36,739 bases of DNA from assembly GCA_964481435.1 (NCBI GenBank), contig CAYZTH010000003.1:1-36739 (forward strand), in the 5' to 3' direction. Below are positions 33,434 to 36,739 of this stretch, piece by piece; position 1 is the stretch's first letter, and each line of letters begins with the position of its first letter. Below the pieces are notes generated by a model that ran no database searches, was not told where the DNA came from, and saw nothing but the letters and a program-made list of their open reading frames with translations. Position numbers and translations under genes: made by a program. The DNA comes from JAPLYB01 sp964481435. GTDB lineage: Archaea > Nanobdellota > Nanobdellia > Pacearchaeales > UBA284.

Positions 33434-33721
33434 ATGAGCACAAAATGTTATGTGGGAAATCTAGCTTTTTCAGTTACTGAAAAGGAATTGAGAGAAGCTT
33501 TCTCACCATATGGAGAGCTAACTGAAGTAACCGTTATAATGGACAGATTCTCTGGAAGATCCAAAGGATTCGGTTTCATTACTTTCGAAAATGATGAAAA
33601 TGCAGAAAAAGCAATTTCAGAAATGAACGGCAAAGAAGTTCAGGGCAGAGCTATAAAGGTCAGTGTAGCAAAGCCAATGGAAGAAAGATCAGAAAGACGA
33701 AGTTTTGGTAGACGATACTAA
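33434..33721 (+). CDS. single-RRM RNA-binding protein
   Basis: 95-aa protein consisting of one RNA recognition motif. RNP2 is CYVGNL (5-10) and RNP1 is KGFGFITF (44-51), with the expected beta-alpha-beta spacing. The short basic tail RSERRSFGRRY resembles the start of the glycine/arginine tails of cyanobacterial and plant cold-inducible RRM proteins. GGAGG six nt before the ATG fixes the start. A TATA-like CATTTATAAA near 33328 implies a leader of about 75-80 nt. The DEAD-box helicase follows 176 nt downstream, and the two could cooperate as RNA chaperones. Confidence 0.92.
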   Translation: MSTKCYVGNLAFSVTEKELREAFSPYGELTEVTVIMDRFSGRSKGFGFITFENDENAEKAISEMNGKEVQGRAIKVSVAKPMEERSERRSFGRRY

Positions 33722-33742
33722 GTATAGCCCTTTCTAAGCTAA

Positions 33743-33768
33743 TTTTTATTTTTTTATTTTATTTTTTT
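33743..33768 (+). terminator. T-rich transcription terminator after RRM gene
   Basis: Runs of five, seven, four and seven T separated by single A (or AT), on the non-template strand, begin 22 nt after the RRM stop. Archaeal RNA polymerase terminates at such T-tracts without a hairpin. This would separate the RRM message from the helicase. Confidence 0.6.
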
Positions 33769-33815
33769 AACCTTAAATGAAAAGAGATAAACCTGTAAGC
33801 AAGATGACAAATTGC

Positions 33816-33849
33816 GCAGCACAGATTGTCTGTATCAACAGAGTGCTGC
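33816..33849 (+). promoter_or_regulatory. hairpin in the leader of the DEAD-box helicase gene
   Basis: GCAGCAC (33816-33822) and GTGCTGC (33843-33849) form a 7-bp stem. An alternative inner pairing is ACAGA (33821-33825) with TCTGT (33829-33833). The two are mutually exclusive because they share bases, the layout of a small RNA switch. It sits 49-82 nt before the helicase ATG, in a leader that is otherwise unexplained. A regulatory role is inference. Confidence 0.45.
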
Positions 33850-33897
33850 AAGAGAGAGAATAATAAACATAGATAAAAGAACAAAAAAATACTCAAA

Positions 33898-35325
33898 ATG
33901 CAAAAATTTAGAGATTTGGGAATTCCGGAGGAAATAATCCGAGTAATTCAAGAAGATGGATTTGAGAAGCCTAGTGAAATCCAGAGTAAGACGATTCCCT
34001 TAGTTGTTGAAGGGAAAGATGTAATTGGCGGAAGTGCAACAGGCTCAGGAAAGACTCTTGCTTTTGCAGCAGGGATTATAAAAAACTGTGAGCATGGCAA
34101 GGGAGTCCAGGCTTTGATACTGACCCCAACTAGGGAATTAGCAGAACAAGTCTCGGTTTCAATTAAGCATTTTTCAAAACATAAGCCACTAAAAATAATC
34201 TCAGTCTATGGTGGAGTTTCAATAAATCCCCAGATTGAGTCTTTAAGACATGCAGATGTTGTTGTTGGAACGCCTGGAAGAATCCTAGATCATCTTGAGA
34301 GAGATACTTTAATTCTAGACAGCATGAAAATACTTGTCCTAGATGAGGCTGACAGAATGTTAGATATGGGTTTTATAGATGATGTGGTAAAGATTATAAG
34401 GGCTTGCCCAAAAGAGAGGCAGACCTTGCTCTTTTCAGCAACAATCTACGATGAAGTTGTTATGATTGCATCAAAGTACATGCATAATCCTGTAGAAATC
34501 TCAGCAGAATCTCACGTCGATCCTAAGAAACTGCATCAAGTCTTTTATGATACTCCAGATAACATGAAATTCTCCTTGCTTGTCCATCTTCTTAAAAAAG
34601 AAAAATCAGACCTAGTTATGGTTTTCTGCAATACTAGAAAGAACACTGGTTTTGTTGTAAAATATCTATGTTCAAGCGGAATTCCCGCTGTTGCAGTACA
34701 TGGGGGATTTTCCCAAGATAAAAGAGATAGGACAATGGAGGATTTTCATTCAAAAAAAATCAAGGTCTTAGTTTGCACGGATGTTGCTGCACGAGGCTTG
34801 GATATTCCTGGAATTTCACATGTCTATAATTATGACCTGCCAAAGAACAGCAAGGAATACGTCCATAGAATTGGAAGAACTGCAAGAGCTGGAAAAGAGG
34901 GTATGGCAATAAACATCCTAGCTAGCCGAGATTATGAAAACTTCTCAAAGATTCAGGAAGATGAATCTTTAAACATAGTAAAAGAAGAACTTCCTTCTAA
35001 TGTTGATAGAATTTTCATCAAACCTGTAACGCATGGCAGTTATAGGGGAGAATTTAGGGGAGGATTCAGAGGAGAAAGGAGAGAAGGGAGCGGAGGATAT
35101 GGAAGAGGTAGAAGTGAGGGAGAACATAGAAGTTATGGGCGAGACAGAAGAGACTCTGGAGAAAGGGGTGGAAAATGGACTTTCGAGGGACAGGGCAGAC
35201 CAAGCCATGGGCGTCCAAGTAGGGGCGGAAGTAATTATCATAGATCGAAAGAAGCATCAAATTCAAGAAGTTCTGGACGAGGAGATAGAGAGGAACATAG
35301 GGGATATAAAAAGAAAAGATATTGA
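33898..35325 (+). CDS. DEAD-box RNA helicase with RGG-like tail
   Basis: 475-aa ATP-dependent RNA helicase. Q motif (FEKPSEIQ), motif I SATGSGKT (46-53), Ia PTRELAEQ, Ib TPGRILD, II DEAD (149-152), III SAT (180-182), then V TDVAARGLDIP and VI HRIGRTARAG in the second RecA domain. After about residue 375 comes a low-complexity tail rich in Arg, Gly and Ser (YRGEFRGGFRGERR onward), typical of RNA-binding, condensate-prone helicases of the CsdA/RhlE type. Its place next to an RRM protein and behind a hairpin-containing leader suggests a cold- or stress-controlled RNA remodelling role, such as mRNA unwinding or ribosome assembly. Confidence 0.95.
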   Translation: MQKFRDLGIPEEIIRVIQEDGFEKPSEIQSKTIPLVVEGKDVIGGSATGSGKTLAFAAGIIKNCEHGKGVQALILTPTRELAEQVSVSIKHFSKHKPLKIISVYGGVSINPQIESLRHADVVVGTPGRILDHLERDTLILDSMKILVLDEADRMLDMGFIDDVVKIIRACPKERQTLLFSATIYDEVVMIASKYMHNPVEISAESHVDPKKLHQVFYDTPDNMKFSLLVHLLKKEKSDLVMVFCNTRKNTGFVVKYLCSSGIPAVAVHGGFSQDKRDRTMEDFHSKKIKVLVCTDVAARGLDIPGISHVYNYDLPKNSKEYVHRIGRTARAGKEGMAINILASRDYENFSKIQEDESLNIVKEELPSNVDRIFIKPVTHGSYRGEFRGGFRGERREGSGGYGRGRSEGEHRSYGRDRRDSGERGGKWTFEGQGRPSHGRPSRGGSNYHRSKEASNSRSSGRGDREEHRGYKKKRY

Positions 35326-35436
35326 TTCTATATTCATTGAGAGGTAAGTGATTAATTTTTACCAAGATAAATTTGTGCTGATGCAATCTTGCTCTATTGA
35401 TTAAATTTATAAACTTCTGACATTTTTGGGTTTCGT

Positions 35437-35509
35437 GCGCGGGTGGCTCAGCAGCTACGGCGTCCGCCTGCAGAGCGGATATTCGGGGGTGCAAGTCCCT
35501 CCCCGCGCT
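35437..35509 (+). tRNA. tRNA-Cys (anticodon GCA) with atypical elbow
   Basis: 73-nt gene without encoded CCA. Acceptor GCGCGGG/CCCGCGC with discriminator T, anticodon stem TCCGC/GCGGA with loop CTGCAGA (anticodon GCA), variable loop TATTC and T-stem GGGGG/CCCTC. The T-loop is TGCAAGT, so position 55 is G instead of the near-universal T. The D-arm is weak (G10-C25, C11-G24, T12-G23, C13/C22 mismatch) and the D-loop AGCAGCTA has no GG pair. Confidence 0.93.
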
Positions 35510-35602
35510 TACAACCTTATTCTATTTGGTTCGGGTTTTGGACTTTTCAGTGAAATTTGAATAACTTTTTAAACATAAAGCCATTATTTTATATGAATAA
35601 AA

Positions 35603-36286
35603 ATGGGGCTTTTGGATATATTTCGGAAAAGAAAAAAAGAAGTAGATAGCGTAGATCCTTTTAGAGAGATTGATTTTGTAAAGGGGAATTATAAGGCCTT
35701 TTTCGATTTACTTTTAAATAAGAGCTTAATCATCTTGATAACTGGAAAAAGAGGTTCTGGAAAGACGGCCCTAGGGTTTACCTTATTAGAATTAATGGGA
35801 TCTTGCAAAGAGAAATGTTATGTTGTTGGTTTTGATAAGGCCAAATTACCATCTTGGGCAAAAAAAACTAAAAAATTAGAAGATGTTCCAAATAATTCAA
35901 CTGCCTTAGTAGATGAAGGAGCAATATTATACTCTTCACGAGATTCCCTAAATAAATCCAATAAAATGTTGGGAAGTTTGATGTCTATTGCAAGACATAA
36001 AAATCTAAACTTGATTCTAATCTCTCAGAATTCTGCGATGATTGACCTAAATGTGCTAAGATTAGCCGATGTCTTATTATTGAAGGAACCTAGCTTATTA
36101 CAATCTGAATTTGAAAGACCTGCAATAAAGAAGATGTATCAGAAAATAAAACCTTTCTTTATTAAACAAGACGATAATAGGTCCAAATACTTCTATGTTT
36201 GGAGTGATGAATTTGAGGGTTTGCTCGGGTTTAATTTACCTTCTTTTTGGAATGAGTCTATTAGCAAGTCTTTTAAGAATATATAA
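35603..36286 (+). CDS. P-loop ATPase, Zot/FtsK-HerA-like
   Basis: 227-aa soluble ATPase. Walker A is GKRGSGKT (48-55), Walker B is TALVDEG (Asp104, Glu105), and the arginine/sensor segment ARHKNLNLILISQNS (130-144) matches the R-H...hh-x-Q pattern of Zot-like and A32/HerA-type packaging or morphogenesis ATPases. Such proteins are frequent in filamentous and tailless viruses and in conjugative or integrated elements. Here there is no transmembrane helix. A TATA-like CTTTTTAAAC about 30 nt upstream suggests leaderless expression. Directly downstream are a truncated small gene and an IS end, so this may be the remnant of an integrated element beginning after tRNA-Cys. Confidence 0.65.
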   Translation: MGLLDIFRKRKKEVDSVDPFREIDFVKGNYKAFFDLLLNKSLIILITGKRGSGKTALGFTLLELMGSCKEKCYVVGFDKAKLPSWAKKTKKLEDVPNNSTALVDEGAILYSSRDSLNKSNKMLGSLMSIARHKNLNLILISQNSAMIDLNVLRLADVLLLKEPSLLQSEFERPAIKKMYQKIKPFFIKQDDNRSKYFYVWSDEFEGLLGFNLPSFWNESISKSFKNI

Positions 36287-36431
36287 TCCCAATTCTTTAA
36301 AAAATGAATGCCCCACCGAAGATTGGAGTATAGAAGGACGGGTTTATTTTTTCTTTTCTAAGCTTTCAAAATCCCGTAAAAAGAAACAAAAGGTAAACAA
36401 TTAAAAGTCACCATTCCCTTTGGGCGAAAGA

Positions 36432-36686
36432 ATGAAGAACAAAAAAATCACTATTCCCCAGGAAGTTAGAGTAAATACCAACGAAAGGATATATTTTGAT
36501 AAAAACCTTAAGATAGTTGAAACACCCACAAAAGAGGATTTAGAGATTATAGAGAAAATAAAAAATAAAGAATTTGAGCCTCGAAAAGTATTAAACCTCA
36601 AATTAAAAGCAGAAGAAGCTGCAAAACAATCTGAAATAAGAGAATTAATCTCTTATCCCATGAATGACGTCCTCCCCACACTTTAG
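36432..36686 (+). pseudogene. small gene probably truncated by an IS200/IS605-type insertion
   Basis: 84 codons from ATG 36432. The N-terminal 70 residues are hydrophilic and helical (ITIPQEVRVNTNERIYFD ... EDLEIIEKIKNKEFEP ... KLKAEEAAKQSEIREL) and look like ordinary coding sequence. The last dozen codons (SYPMNDVLPTL) run into the terminal hairpin of an insertion element and stop inside its loop. The original C-terminus is therefore probably lost. No family recognised. It follows the Zot-like ATPase and may belong with it. Confidence 0.5.
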
Positions 36687-36739
36687 TGTGGGGTTTCCTA
36701 AGTGATGCTCCTTCTGATTTCTTACATATTCAGTGATTA
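36645..36739 (-). CDS. partial: C-terminus of an IS200/IS605-type TnpB-like protein
   Basis: An open minus-strand frame enters from the right edge and ends at TAA 36647-36645. It reads through the terminal hairpin as VRNQKEHHLGNPTLKCGEDV. Archaeal TnpB proteins commonly end this way, with the last residues encoded by the element's right-end hairpin and the stop supplied close to or beyond the element border. Only 31 codons are visible, so the identification rests on the hairpin context and the pattern of this tail. The catalytic RuvC core, if present, is outside the window. Confidence 0.45.
   Translation of the reverse strand, partial: ITEYVRNQKEHHLGNPTLKCGEDVIHGIRD
36660..36739 (-). mobile_element. 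terminal end of an IS200/IS605-family element
   Basis: CCCCACACT (36674-36682), TT, then AGTGTGGGG (36685-36693) is a subterminal imperfect-loop hairpin, with 9-bp arms, of the kind that TnpA recognises at IS200/IS605 ends. It is followed by TTTCCTAAGTGATGCTCCTTCTGATTTC, the usual kind of tnpB 3' sequence read in reverse. The element continues past the right edge. The exact border, near 36655-36670, cannot be fixed without the other end. Confidence 0.6.

Noticed and set aside
35066..35494. Minus-strand frame through the helicase tail and tRNA-Cys
   Set aside because: It is antisense to the RGG-rich tail and crosses a tRNA gene; low-complexity sequence makes long shadow frames.
36195..36404. 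69-codon frame overlapping the end of the Zot-like ATPase
   Set aside because: Most of it is an alternate frame of the ATPase gene; the remainder (SIEGRVYFFFSKLSKSRKKK) has no start signal. Region 36287-36431 otherwise shows nothing I can name.
1..36739. CRISPR array
   Set aside because: No regularly spaced direct repeats of 23-40 nt were seen; the 22-nt-phased CTATGG boxes at 24837-24886 are too short and are operator-like.

Overview
The window is a compact, AT-rich archaeal chromosome segment, most likely from a DPANN lineage of the Woesearchaeota/Pacearchaeota type. Archaeal markers are a type II methionine aminopeptidase, diphthine synthase (DphB), an archaeal ArgRS with a K-x-K-S-R-E-G loop, a PAC2 protein, the DUF2072 / Era-like GTPase / DUF2073 trio, a YchF-like GTPase with an NKxD motif and TGS domain, and tRNA genes without encoded CCA. 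Many genes have a TATA-like box about 25-33 nt before the start codon and no leader (leaderless transcripts). Operon-internal and surface-protein genes instead carry Shine-Dalgarno motifs (GAGGAAAA, GGAGGT, GAGGTG). The phylum is an inference; there is no rRNA here to settle it.

Layout. 1-5.4 kb: a five-helix membrane protein, SppA, a JAMM/MPN metalloprotease, type II MetAP, a divergent arginase-fold protein and a tandem pair of paralogous six-helix membrane proteins. 5.4-7.4 kb (minus): a tight RNA-modification operon with a zinc ribbon, an NSUN-type m5C methyltransferase, a 93-aa orphan and a PUA/Nip7-like protein. 7.5-12.2 kb: a prolyl oligopeptidase plus an orphan, a MiaB/CDKAL1-type methylthiotransferase (minus) and another orphan. 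12.2-17.3 kb: ArgS, PAC2, a zinc ribbon + SLOG-like pair divergent from an Era-like GTPase + DUF2073 pair, with a 292-bp dyad-rich intergenic region between them. 17.3-23.6 kb (minus): two large surface proteins, one with a PKD domain and one cysteine-rich with an internal duplication. 23.7-24.9 kb: a HEPN-MNT toxin-antitoxin pair with a wHTH-fused MNT and a striking operator. 25-28.8 kb: YchF-like GTPase, orphan, DphB, a PD-(D/E)xK-like protein and a small membrane protein. 28.9-32.9 kb: a membrane-anchored lipase-like hydrolase, a TatD-Nudix fusion 11 nt after tRNA-Arg(UCU), and an alpha/beta hydrolase. 33-35.5 kb: an orphan, an RRM protein and a DEAD-box helicase with an RGG tail behind a structured leader, then tRNA-Cys(GCA) with an atypical elbow. 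35.6 kb to the end: a Zot/FtsK-like P-loop ATPase and a short protein cut off by the end of an IS200/IS605-type element that runs out of the window.

How the genes fit together. Most of the segment is translation and RNA quality-control housekeeping: ArgS with its tRNA, tRNA/rRNA methylation and methylthiolation, diphthamide, MetAP, helicase and RRM. Interspersed are envelope genes (SppA, surface proteins, anchored lipase, small membrane proteins) and a few accessory or mobile pieces (HEPN-MNT, POP, Zot-like ATPase, IS end). The most interesting leads are the self-contained HEPN/wHTH-MNT locus and its 22-nt-phased operator, the DUF2072/SLOG/GTPase/DUF2073 neighbourhood with its repeated dyads, the tRNA-Cys elbow exchange, the cysteine-clustered anchored lipase, and the PD-(D/E)xK-like orphan with a substituted lysine.
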